From the NCBI GenBank assembly GCA_947449255.1, contig CANFQX010000011.1, forward strand, positions 54,434-118,433: DNA of 64,000 nucleotides, given 5' to 3'. A program made the position numbers and the translations under genes. This DNA comes from Pseudobdellovibrionaceae bacterium (GTDB taxonomy: Bacteria > Bdellovibrionota > Bdellovibrionia > Bdellovibrionales > Bdellovibrionaceae). The notes beneath the pieces are model-generated. The model was not told the origin of the DNA. It was given only the letters and a program-made list of their open reading frames with translations, and searched no databases. Positions 8,490-16,354 of this stretch are shown piece by piece; position 1 is the first letter of the stretch; every line of letters starts with the position of its first letter.

Positions 8490-9515
8490 ATGAAAACACC
8501 AGAAAAAGTTATGACTAGAAGTCAAAATACATTCCAAAATACTTTCCAGATGCTTTTTCAAAAACCAACTCCTGGTATTCTTTTTATCTTTATTGCTTTT
8601 TTTAATCTCCATAATCCGCCAAAATCCTTCGCACAAAGTATTCCATCTCAACCGATACTGAATCAGGACTCTGAATCAACGCCACAAGTCTCACGGCCCA
8701 CAAAAAGAAAAAATCATCTCATAGAGTATTCAGAATTCTATACGATCAACGAAGACGATATTGAACAGGCCAGTTCTTCAAACGCAAGAGCATCAGCTGA
8801 GCCAGGAACAATCTCTATCGGAGCTGATCAATCCCCTACGCAATGGCTCCAACCAGTTAAACTGATTGTGGTGAACCTATTGAAATGGGCCTTTCACAAC
8901 CAGCCTTTTGGCACTCCGATCGAAAAATATGACAGAAAATTCCATTTTGGCCATTGGATCAATGATCCTAATGACGAAACCTGCATGAACACTCGCGCGC
9001 GGGTGTTAGTGCGTGATAGCGAGTCTGAAGTCACCTTCAAGAATCATCGTCACTGTGTGGTCGAAGGTGGACAGTGGCACGATCCCTATGCCAATCGGGA
9101 GCTGGTAGAAGCTAACAAAATTCAAATTGACCATATGGTCCCTTTGAAAAATGCCTATATTTCAGGGGCCTCTGAGTGGGACTATCAAACACGATGCTTG
9201 TATGCCAATTATATGAATTTTCAGCCGCATTTAGTTTCAGCCCTCGCCCATGAAAACATGTCCAAGGGTGACCGAGGACCAGAGCGGTACATGCCACCCA
9301 ATGAAGATTATCAGTGTGAATATGTTCGCAATTGGTTGGCGATTAAAACCATTTGGAAATTGAAAATGAATCGCGATGAAATTGAAGCTATTCATAACAC
9401 TGTAACAAACCATCACTGCCAACCGAATTCCTTTAAAATGAGCCTTAACGGCTTGGCACAGCAACGAGCCTTCATTCAGGCCAATCTTACGTTTTGCAGT
9501 ATCCGCGGACGATAA
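8490..9515 (+). CDS. Secreted HNH nuclease (DUF1524/GmrSD-like C-terminal domain)
   Basis: The ATG at 8490 gives 341 residues; the frame is open further upstream to a GTG at 8433. AAGGAG is some 15 bases before this ATG, and a second ATG lies at 8511. A hydrophobic stretch ends in SFAQ near residue 49, so the protein is exported. The C-terminal half holds IDHMVPLKNAYISGASEWD and then ENMSKGDRGPERYMPP, the pattern of secreted HNH/DUF1524 nucleases, with His of IDHMVPL as the likely general base and the downstream Asn as metal ligand. Six or more Cys suggest disulfides. It probably degrades extracellular or prey DNA. Its stop overlaps the next gene's start (TAATG). Confidence 0.8.
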   Translation: MKTPEKVMTRSQNTFQNTFQMLFQKPTPGILFIFIAFFNLHNPPKSFAQSIPSQPILNQDSESTPQVSRPTKRKNHLIEYSEFYTINEDDIEQASSSNARASAEPGTISIGADQSPTQWLQPVKLIVVNLLKWAFHNQPFGTPIEKYDRKFHFGHWINDPNDETCMNTRARVLVRDSESEVTFKNHRHCVVEGGQWHDPYANRELVEANKIQIDHMVPLKNAYISGASEWDYQTRCLYANYMNFQPHLVSALAHENMSKGDRGPERYMPPNEDYQCEYVRNWLAIKTIWKLKMNRDEIEAIHNTVTNHHCQPNSFKMSLNGLAQQRAFIQANLTFCSIRGR

Positions 9516-10189
9516 TGCTGCAAATTTTACTTGAAGATGACTATTTCATAGTGGCGGCTAAGCCAGCCGGTATTCCTTCACAGCCCACTGTCGACAAAAG
9601 CCGCCCTAACTTTTATTCTCTTCTTCAGACTCAGCTTGAAACTGAACGAGGATCTGGATTTTACTTAGCCCTTCACCACCGCCTTGATCGTGACACTTCT
9701 GGACTGATGATTTTTGCTAAAACAAAAGTGGCCAATACACCTCTGGCTGATCTCTTTAAAAACCATCAAATTCAAAAGACCTACCTCTGCTTTACAAAAA
9801 CGGGCAAGGCCCCCGAAAGCTGGCAGGAATCCAACTTCCTCTCAGAAATTCGCGATCCTATTTTAAAAAAGATGAAAATGATTTCGGTGAGGTCCGGCGG
9901 AAAAAAGGCCATCACTGATTTTAGAATTATAGAAAAGTTGAGCAAAGGTTTCCTTGTCGAGGCAAGACCACGAACCGGACGCATGCATCAGATTCGAGTG
10001 CATCTGGCCGAAAAGAACTTAGGAATTTTTGGGGATGATATTTATTCCTGCTTAAAAAAACCGCAGGCTCCCCGACTCATGCTGCACGCCTTCAGTCTGG
10101 AGTTCATACACCCCTTCAGCAAAAAATTTATTAAAATTGAAATGCCAATTCCTGACGACATGCAGGAGTTTAAAACTCTTTTGCGCTAA
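9515..10189 (+). CDS. RluA-family RNA pseudouridine synthase
   Basis: The ATG at 9515 overlaps the stop of the nuclease gene in TAATG, so translation is coupled. An upstream TTG in the same frame is less likely. The 224-residue protein has HHRLDRDTSGLM at 54-65, the RluA/RluC/RluD active-site motif with catalytic Asp58, and RPRTGRMHQIRVHL further on, the conserved substrate-binding segment. It has no S4 domain. It isomerises one or more uridines in rRNA or tRNA; the exact site cannot be told from sequence. The pairing with a secreted nuclease looks like operon packing, not shared function. Confidence 0.9.
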   Translation: MLQILLEDDYFIVAAKPAGIPSQPTVDKSRPNFYSLLQTQLETERGSGFYLALHHRLDRDTSGLMIFAKTKVANTPLADLFKNHQIQKTYLCFTKTGKAPESWQESNFLSEIRDPILKKMKMISVRSGGKKAITDFRIIEKLSKGFLVEARPRTGRMHQIRVHLAEKNLGIFGDDIYSCLKKPQAPRLMLHAFSLEFIHPFSKKFIKIEMPIPDDMQEFKTLLR

Positions 10190-10193
10190 CATA

Positions 10194-10221
10194 TTGACCT
10201 TTGAAATTGTTTAGGTATCAT
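10194..10221 (+). promoter_or_regulatory. Sigma70 promoter for tRNA-Leu
   Basis: TTGACC (10194-10199), a 16-base spacer and TATCAT (10216-10221) stand about 15 bases before the mature tRNA 5' end. A start near 10228 would give a short 5' leader for RNase P. Confidence 0.65.
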
Positions 10222-10236
10222 AGGTCTTTCACGCGA

Positions 10237-10329
10237 GCCCCGGTGGCGAAACTGGTAGACGCACAGGACTTAAAATCCTGGGTTACGATAATATCGGGCG
10301 TGCCGGTTCAATTCCGGCCCGGGGCACCA
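10237..10329 (+). tRNA. tRNA-Leu (anticodon UAA)
   Basis: The 93-base gene includes an encoded CCA. The acceptor stem pairs GCCCCGG with CCGGGGC. The anticodon arm CAGGA-CTTAAAA-TCCTG shows UAA in the loop. A long variable arm, as expected of tRNA-Leu, precedes the T arm GCCGG-TTCAATT-CCGGC. It reads UUA and, by wobble, UUG. The gene stands alone, 156 bases upstream of glnS, with its own promoter. An ORF running across it is spurious. Confidence 0.97.
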
Positions 10330-10485
10330 TTTCTTCTCAATAATAAACTGCGCTTCCTAAAAATTAATATTCCCGAGCCTGTTGAAAACAAAACTTCTCC
10401 CCTCAAGATGCGAAAAGTCAATTCCCCCAAGCCCCTTCAGATCTTATTAGACAAGCCACAAGCTCCCCTGATAAACATATGATCC

Positions 10486-12141
10486 ATGGAAACATCAAAT
10501 AATTTTCTAAAACAGATCATTGAAAAAGACCTTGCCTCTAAAAAATACAGCTCCATCGTGACGCGATTTCCGCCTGAACCGAACGGTTATCTTCATTTAG
10601 GCCATGCGAAAGCGATTTGCCTAAATTTTGGGCTGGCCAAAGAGTTCCACGGCCGATGCCATTTGCGGTTTGATGACACCAACCCCGAAACTGAAGAAGT
10701 TGAGTATGTCGAATCCATTCAAAATGATGTGAAATGGTTGGGGTTTGATTGGAAAGAGCACCTTTACTTTGCGTCTGATTATTTCGAACAGATCTATCAA
10801 TGGGCCATTGAACTCATAAAACAAGACAAAGCCTATGTCTGCAGTCTGAGTGAAGAGCAACTGCGTGAGTTCCGCGGCAATTTCACGACCCCCGGCAAAG
10901 ACAGCCCCTACAGAGGTAGAACCGTCGAAGAAAATTTAAAACTATTAGAACAAATGAAGAATGGCGAATTTGAAGAGGGCGCTCATGTGCTTCGTGCCAA
11001 AATTGACATGAAGTCACCCAACATGAATATGCGAGATCCCTTGATGTACCGCATTCGAAAAGTTCATCATCATCGCACGGGAAACAAATGGTGCATCTAC
11101 CCGATGTACGACTTTGCTCATCCACTTTCTGATGCTATTGAGGGTATCACTCATTCTATCTGCACTTTAGAATTTCAAGATCACCGCCCTTTCTATGACT
11201 GGTGTATAGAAAATTGTCCAGTGCCAGCTCATCCCCACCAATATGAGTTTGCTCGCATGAATATGACTTATCTAGTGATGAGTAAGCGTAAGCTTTTACA
11301 ATTGGTTAAAGAAAAATATGTCGATGGATGGGATGACCCGCGAATGCCAACGATTTCAGGCATTCGACGACGAGGCTACACTCCTGAATCCATCCATGCA
11401 TTCACGGATCGCATTGGCGTGGCCAAAGCAGAATCTTTGATTGAATATGACATCCTTGAAGCCTGCATCCGTGATGATTTGGATGTTCGTGCACATCGTG
11501 CCATGGCGGTTTTAGATCCCATTAAAGTTGTGATTGAAAATTTAGCGGCTGATCTTAAAGAAGAACTCGAATCCACGGTTCATCCAAAAAAGCCTGAGTT
11601 AGGAAAACGTAAATTCTATTTCACTAAAGAATTGTTCATCGATGCTTCAGATTTCAAAGAAACTCCAGAGGCCGACTTTTTCCGCCTGTCACCAGGAAAA
11701 GAAGTTCGTTTAAGAAATGCCTTTGTAATCAAATGCAACGAAGTCATCAAAGATTCATCTGGAAAAATAATCGAACTGCATTGCACATACCTGCCGGAAA
11801 CCAAGGCTGGAAAACCAACCGCGGATGGACGAAAAATCAAGGGCATAGTCCACTGGGTTTCTGCCACGGAATGTATTGAGGCTGAGGTGCGTGTTTATGG
11901 TCGCCTTTTCTCAGTTTCCAATCCCGATGACACTGTTGAGGGTAAGGATTTTAAATCCAATTTAAATCCAGATTCGCTTCAGATCATAAAAAAAGCTAAA
12001 CTTGAACCCAGTCTTCAATCAGCAACTCTTGAAAATAAATACCAATTTGAGCGTGTGGGATATTTTTGCCTCGACAGTAAAGACTCAAAACCAGAGGCCT
12101 TGGTCTTTAACATGACCGTCGGCCTTTCATCTGGTCACTGA
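10486..12141 (+). CDS. glnS: Glutaminyl-tRNA synthetase
   Basis: A 551-residue class I aminoacyl-tRNA synthetase that charges tRNA-Gln with glutamine. The HIGH box is [12 protein letters not shown] (residues 32-43), the KMSKS-equivalent is VMSKRKL near 263, and the C-terminal beta-barrel anticodon-binding domain occupies about 335-545. Length matches the bacterial GlnRS family (about 550), and the motifs are of the GlnRS rather than GluRS type (for example the [12 protein letters not shown] segment). Its presence implies direct glutaminylation. No Shine-Dalgarno sequence is visible before the ATG, so translation may start on a very short leader. A strong terminator follows. Confidence 0.96.
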   Translation: METSNNFLKQIIEKDLASKKYSSIVTRFPPEPNGYLHLGHAKAICLNFGLAKEFHGRCHLRFDDTNPETEEVEYVESIQNDVKWLGFDWKEHLYFASDYFEQIYQWAIELIKQDKAYVCSLSEEQLREFRGNFTTPGKDSPYRGRTVEENLKLLEQMKNGEFEEGAHVLRAKIDMKSPNMNMRDPLMYRIRKVHHHRTGNKWCIYPMYDFAHPLSDAIEGITHSICTLEFQDHRPFYDWCIENCPVPAHPHQYEFARMNMTYLVMSKRKLLQLVKEKYVDGWDDPRMPTISGIRRRGYTPESIHAFTDRIGVAKAESLIEYDILEACIRDDLDVRAHRAMAVLDPIKVVIENLAADLKEELESTVHPKKPELGKRKFYFTKELFIDASDFKETPEADFFRLSPGKEVRLRNAFVIKCNEVIKDSSGKIIELHCTYLPETKAGKPTADGRKIKGIVHWVSATECIEAEVRVYGRLFSVSNPDDTVEGKDFKSNLNPDSLQIIKKAKLEPSLQSATLENKYQFERVGYFCLDSKDSKPEALVFNMTVGLSSGH

Positions 12142-12187
12142 GGGCTGTTGTTTTTATTTTAAAGAGCTCAATAAATAAAAGTTCCCC

Positions 12188-12226
12188 GAGGGCATTAGAA
12201 AATTCTGATGCCCTCCCTTTTTTTTT
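12188..12226 (+). terminator. Rho-independent terminator of glnS
   Basis: GAGGGCAT...ATGCCCTC forms a GC-rich stem, extended by AGAA/TTCT with a mismatch, and is followed within two bases by nine or more T. It lies about 45 bases after the glnS stop. Confidence 0.85.
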
Positions 12227-12291
12227 AAACCCTAAGAACTGCGAAATTGCATTTTGTCTCACAAATTGTTTCACAGAGAGGTGACAACCGG

Positions 12292-13221
12292 ATGACTCCT
12301 ATCAACACTATTCAGAAAAAATTAAATCGAACACTTCAAATTGATCCTAAAACAAATGAACAGTCTCAATCGATAGGAAAACTTCTCTGCCTGTTTCTGA
12401 TCCTTTTCAATCTGCTATATACGCGCACAGCCTCCGCGATCGTGAATGGAATTGACATCCAAAATAATGAGAAATCATTTTATGTTGGATTGGATTTTAA
12501 AATAAAGGGGCCTTCGCCAGTTGATCCCTGCTCTGGAACCTATCTAGGAAAAGGCAAGCTCCTGACTGCTGCACATTGCTTTTTATTGAATGAATACGCT
12601 ACAGAAGACCTCACCATTTGCATTTATGATATTCAAAAAACGAATAAACTTTGCGTAAATAAAAATGATTTCGAAGTGAGCTTTCCACCTGTTTTAGAGT
12701 GGGGAGGTAAAGCTCCTACTCGTAAAACCAGAACTGTGGTTAGAATCCCCAAACCGGATCTGGCTATTTTAAAATTAAAGACAGAACTTGTATCAAAACT
12801 TGAGTTCTTGATTCCAGTAAAATTGAGCACACCCCGCTTAAGTTCTCCATCTGAAAATGATCCAGAGGCATCCACGTTTATTGTGGGCCAAGGCTGCACT
12901 AATTATGCCTCTCTCGGTGAAGAGGTTTTGGGCATGGGTGCATTTCGAACGGGTATAACCATTTTAGCAGCCACCCCTTCTGAAGTCGAATGGACTTCCT
13001 TGTGGAGCCCTGAAAGCCCCAATGGCGGGGTCTGCTGGGGTGATTCTGGTGGAGCACTAATGGAGAGTCGCTTTGGTCAGGTGACACAAGCTGGAGTCAT
13101 TTCTGCAATGAAAACGAAGCATGATCCTAAAACAGGACGTCCTGCCGTTGTGACTAGCTTTTATGGAAGGCTCGACAATGTTGTGGTTCAAAAATGGCTT
13201 TTTCAGATTTTAGGGGAGTAG
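12292..13221 (+). CDS. Trypsin-like (S1) secreted serine protease
   Basis: The ATG at 12292, preceded by AGAGAGGTG, gives 309 residues; a TTG 45 bases upstream also keeps the frame open. A long N-region (about 28 residues) is followed by a hydrophobic core and TASA-IVNG. The catalytic triad is His95 (LLTAAHC), Asp156 (PDLAIL) and Ser252 (CWGDSGGAL). Cys80/96 and others fit S1 disulfides. Signal peptidase cleavage after TASA would leave Ile50-Val-Asn-Gly as the mature N-terminus, the form trypsins normally reach only after zymogen cleavage. It is probably a secreted endopeptidase active on prey or environmental protein. Confidence 0.9.
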   Translation: MTPINTIQKKLNRTLQIDPKTNEQSQSIGKLLCLFLILFNLLYTRTASAIVNGIDIQNNEKSFYVGLDFKIKGPSPVDPCSGTYLGKGKLLTAAHCFLLNEYATEDLTICIYDIQKTNKLCVNKNDFEVSFPPVLEWGGKAPTRKTRTVVRIPKPDLAILKLKTELVSKLEFLIPVKLSTPRLSSPSENDPEASTFIVGQGCTNYASLGEEVLGMGAFRTGITILAATPSEVEWTSLWSPESPNGGVCWGDSGGALMESRFGQVTQAGVISAMKTKHDPKTGRPAVVTSFYGRLDNVVVQKWLFQILGE

Positions 13222-13285
13222 GAATCTTTATTACAGCTGCTCTCGGGGATTTGATCTTCTGGCCATCCTGTGCGGCCTTGACTTT

Positions 13286-13309
13286 AGCGCATCGTGCGCT
13301 TCAGTTTTT
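13286..13309 (+). terminator. Weak terminator candidate after the serine protease
   Basis: AGCGCA-TCG-TGCGCT is a 6-bp GC-rich stem with a 3-base loop. It is followed after three bases by a run of five T. It lies 65 bases after the stop codon. Confidence 0.45.
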
Positions 13310-13375
13310 GTCAATTTACATATTTGGTAATCGTTTGATGGTATGAACTCTTTTTTTGATTTTTGTCACGGCCTC

Positions 13376-13405
13376 TTGGAATTTTTTTTTAATCTGCTCT
13401 ATACT
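13376..13405 (+). promoter_or_regulatory. Promoter placed to give a leaderless mRNA
   Basis: TTGGAA (13376-13381), an 18-base spacer that is mostly T, and TATACT (13400-13405). The expected transcription start is 13411-13412, which coincides with the ATG of the lipoprotein gene at 13411. There is no purine-rich ribosome binding site between the -10 box and the ATG. Confidence 0.55.
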
Positions 13406-13410
13406 TGCAC

Positions 13411-14262
13411 ATGACAAGAGTCGTTTTATTCATCTTTATTGCGACTATCAGCTTTATGCTAGTCTTTCTTTCTGCTGGCTGTGGGGCTCCTGTGGACACC
13501 TCGATAGAGAGCAAGGAATCTTTATCGCCCCTGAGGAATGAAATAAATTCTTTGAACTTTGAAATTCTTCAAGAACAAAAAAAGCTGCTGGCCTACAAAC
13601 AACGGATGGATGAGCTCAATTCAAAAATAAATCTTCAAACAACAAACAATTACGGATCCCAAGTGAATGATCTCAGAGGTCTGCTTGGTGATTTAACAGC
13701 TGAAATGAATCTCTATTCGACTTTAGAGATTGGAATTCTCACTCAAGCCGATGAAATTCTGAAGGACCAAAGCAGCCAGGCTCAGGTCCTTAAGGATCAA
13801 TTAGATCAAAATATTCGATCCCTTGGAGATCAAATCAAAACCACTCAAGAGAATTTGGTTTTTTGGCAGTTTAACAACTCCTACTTGCCCGAGAAAATGC
13901 TCCACCTTGAGGAGCTTGAAATTCTTTTAAAGTCACTCCAGGATCAAATCGAAGAACTGAAACAACAGCGACTGTCCATTTCGTCTTTGGTCCTGGAAAA
14001 CTCCCGCAGCATCCAAGGTGATAAAAGAAATGCTCTTGATAACCTGATCCAAAACCGAGAAGAGGCACAAGCAGAATGGCTGAGCCTAAATCAAGAACTT
14101 TCGCAAATTCAAGAGAGGCAAAGAAATCAAAACACCAGCCAACTTTCATTGAGAACTGAATTGAATCAAGTCCAAAACCAGTACAATCAACAATTAGATA
14201 AACTTAAAAAAATAGAAGAGTCCTTGAAAGTGAAAAGAGAAAGTCTTAAATTTTCCAAATAG
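13411..14262 (+). CDS. Coiled-coil lipoprotein
   Basis: The ATG at 13411 gives 283 residues starting with a lipoprotein signal peptide (lipobox LSAGC, Cys near residue 26). From about residue 40 to the end the protein is almost entirely heptad-rich Leu/Gln/Glu/Lys sequence, a long alpha-helical coiled coil with a few breaks. It resembles periplasmic coiled-coil lipoproteins in general but no specific family. The -10 box of a good promoter ends five bases before the ATG, and there is no ribosome binding site, so the message looks leaderless. It is convergent with the metallopeptidase gene, 18 bases away. Confidence 0.78.
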   Translation: MTRVVLFIFIATISFMLVFLSAGCGAPVDTSIESKESLSPLRNEINSLNFEILQEQKKLLAYKQRMDELNSKINLQTTNNYGSQVNDLRGLLGDLTAEMNLYSTLEIGILTQADEILKDQSSQAQVLKDQLDQNIRSLGDQIKTTQENLVFWQFNNSYLPEKMLHLEELEILLKSLQDQIEELKQQRLSISSLVLENSRSIQGDKRNALDNLIQNREEAQAEWLSLNQELSQIQERQRNQNTSQLSLRTELNQVQNQYNQQLDKLKKIEESLKVKRESLKFSK

Positions 14263-14280
14263 GAAAAATAGCTTTAGGGT

Positions 14281-15804
14281 TTAGAGCTCACAATTTTTTC
14301 CATGAGCTGCAGTCTGACTTTGTAAGCAGCCCAGTGCTTTGCGGTTTTCTGGCTTTGTCAGAAGAATCTGGTCGACTCGGTCTTGAGATTTTGGATGAGT
14401 CCTTTTTGCCGCCTCAGAGTTATCAGCCAGTGTTGATTTTATGTCGATGCACTTGTTCTTTTGATCATGTTTGAGATCACTAGCCCATTCTGAACTGGCT
14501 TTTTTAATATTCTCACAGTCGATGCCCGCCATAAATAACTGAAATTCAAAGGTTACTTTTTTATTCTGACTTGCATTCACTTGATTTGATACCTTTTCAT
14601 TTAAGGCCTCAGCTGAAACCCAATCGGCAAAGGCTTCCTGAATGTTTTCCTGTCCTGAAATTGCACTGCAATACTTGTATTGATTATAATTTTTACTGAC
14701 TTGCTCAACGCGTGCTTCCAGGTAGGGATTCTCTGGATCTGAGGCCATTTCCTTTTTAATATTTTGAATCAATACTGACTGAGAGGGAACCTCTAAGTCC
14801 ATTTCCTTATTTGATTCCAAGCAGGACAGAACATTTTTGATGGGAAGGCTTTGAGGAGAAAATGCGGGCAAACTGATCTCGTATTTTTCATTTGCCCCAA
14901 AAAAGAATTCAGACGTGTTTTGTGTGTAACCGAGCATTTTATTTTTTGAATAAGAAAAGGCTAAAGTGCAGGGATCGATAGAGTGACCTAACTCATGAGA
15001 AAGGATTTGAAACAGTGTTCCCTCCGGCAAATTAAGGACTTGTGGACAGAGAACAACTTTATCACTTTCTCTTTGATAGAAGGCATTTGGCATCTCACAG
15101 CCTGCGGCACTGAGCGTGACTTCACCATCACCTAATTCAGCAGATTCTAGCCTCACGGATTTAACTCTGGCAATCAGGGCTTCAATCTGACCTAAATTGC
15201 TAGGATTCCCTTTTTTATGAAGCATGGAAATGGTTTTTTCTTGGGCGTCTTTAAATATTTCCTGAGCTCGCCTTTTTTCTTTTTCTAATTTATTCCTATT
15301 CCTCTTGAGCTCTTTTTTACCACCCGCTTTGCCAGCATTGATAAATTGCTCAGGATATAGAAAGGGATCCTGAATTGGAGCCTTAAGAAATGGCTTTTGT
15401 AAACAGGCTTCAGCCTGGCTCACGGTGCTCAGCAATGGATAATTCGGCAGTTGATGCCCCTTATTGTCTTGATAAAGGTAGGCTTCTTTTTCACTTCCGG
15501 AAAAATTTTTACAAATTTCTAAAAAGCTGCAATTTTCTGAAACTTTTCCAGAGCATGGTCCAGAACTCTGTGCCGACTGAGCCAGTGTTTGACGCATTTT
15601 TTCAATTTTATTGAACAGTATCTGGTAATTTTGATCATTTAGATTTTCATTTGGCAAACTCTCTAGAGCCCAGGACTTTATTACAAGAATGAATGCAAAA
15701 ATCACCATAAAAATTGGCCGAGAATGAGAAATCCAGAACAGCCATTGAAAACTTAATAAAAAATTGCCGATTCTGTTTTTATTACGGAGAGTCTTTTTTC
15801 CCAA
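14281..15804 (-). CDS. Secreted or anchored zinc metallopeptidase (HExxH)
   Basis: A 507-residue protein with HELGH at 270-274, the zinc site of many M-clan peptidases. The third ligand is not obvious; AFADWVSAEALNE near residue 405 is a candidate. The N-terminus has hydrophobic segments at about 15-25 and 31-45. The TTG at 15804 has GGGAG seven bases upstream and directly abuts the TAG of the gene before it in the same frame. An ATG at 15708 would also leave an intact signal peptide (MVIFAFILVIKSWA) but lacks a visible ribosome binding site. About 14 Cys suggest a disulfide-rich mature protein. Substrate unknown; probably extracytoplasmic proteolysis. Confidence 0.72.
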   Translation of the reverse strand: MGKKTLRNKNRIGNFLLSFQWLFWISHSRPIFMVIFAFILVIKSWALESLPNENLNDQNYQILFNKIEKMRQTLAQSAQSSGPCSGKVSENCSFLEICKNFSGSEKEAYLYQDNKGHQLPNYPLLSTVSQAEACLQKPFLKAPIQDPFLYPEQFINAGKAGGKKELKRNRNKLEKEKRRAQEIFKDAQEKTISMLHKKGNPSNLGQIEALIARVKSVRLESAELGDGEVTLSAAGCEMPNAFYQRESDKVVLCPQVLNLPEGTLFQILSHELGHSIDPCTLAFSYSKNKMLGYTQNTSEFFFGANEKYEISLPAFSPQSLPIKNVLSCLESNKEMDLEVPSQSVLIQNIKKEMASDPENPYLEARVEQVSKNYNQYKYCSAISGQENIQEAFADWVSAEALNEKVSNQVNASQNKKVTFEFQLFMAGIDCENIKKASSEWASDLKHDQKNKCIDIKSTLADNSEAAKRTHPKSQDRVDQILLTKPENRKALGCLQSQTAAHGKNCEL

Positions 15805-16251
15805 CTAAATTCTCCCTGCAAAATCTTTTAGCATTCTGATTTTCTGAATTATTCTGGCGTATAATTTGCCTTCAGTGCATCCGCGACGCTGATCGATTTT
15901 GCCAGGAAGGCCAGTCCTAATCATTTTTGAATAAATATAGTTCCCCGAAGAACAGGCGGCTCTTCGATTGGTAAATCCATTTTCTAATCGGTCTGGGCCT
16001 TTTTCTAAGGAACTCCAAATTTCTGCTATTTCTGTGGGTATTTTTTTACCGAGGCTTCTACTGTTAAAAAAGTAGCCCCTCTCGTCCTTCATCAGGACAT
16101 CCTCTTGATGCAAGCCCAAATGATTTGTTCGTTCTATTTTGATTTCATAGAAATTTAAATCAGCCTGAAAAGTCTCAGTGTCGATAAATTTGGCGTACAC
16201 TGAGCGGCCAGAGATAAAATAAAATAGGAGTATTGAAATCAGAGCCTTCAT
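15805..16251 (-). CDS. Hypothetical secreted protein
   Basis: 148 residues with a clear signal peptide (hydrophobic core, cleavage near SVYA at residue 20). The mature domain is basic and has three Cys (in AACSSG and RRGCTEG). I do not recognise the family. It sits directly upstream of, and in frame with, the HExxH metallopeptidase gene, separated by a single TAG. That arrangement suggests a translationally coupled pair, perhaps a propeptide, inhibitor or partner of the peptidase; this is inference only. Confidence 0.65.
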   Translation of the reverse strand: MKALISILLFYFISGRSVYAKFIDTETFQADLNFYEIKIERTNHLGLHQEDVLMKDERGYFFNSRSLGKKIPTEIAEIWSSLEKGPDRLENGFTNRRAACSSGNYIYSKMIRTGLPGKIDQRRGCTEGKLYARIIQKIRMLKDFAGRI

Positions 16252-16354
16252 TCCAACAGTTTAAAATATTGTCATCCCGTTGTACCTTGGAATGTGAATT
16301 ATTAGGGCCTAGCTAGACAGAGATCGTGTTTTTCAACTACAAACAAAAAAGATT

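Noticed and set aside
10201..10482. 93-codon ORF on the plus strand
   Set aside because: It runs through the tRNA-Leu gene and its translation is that of the tRNA plus low-complexity intergenic DNA.
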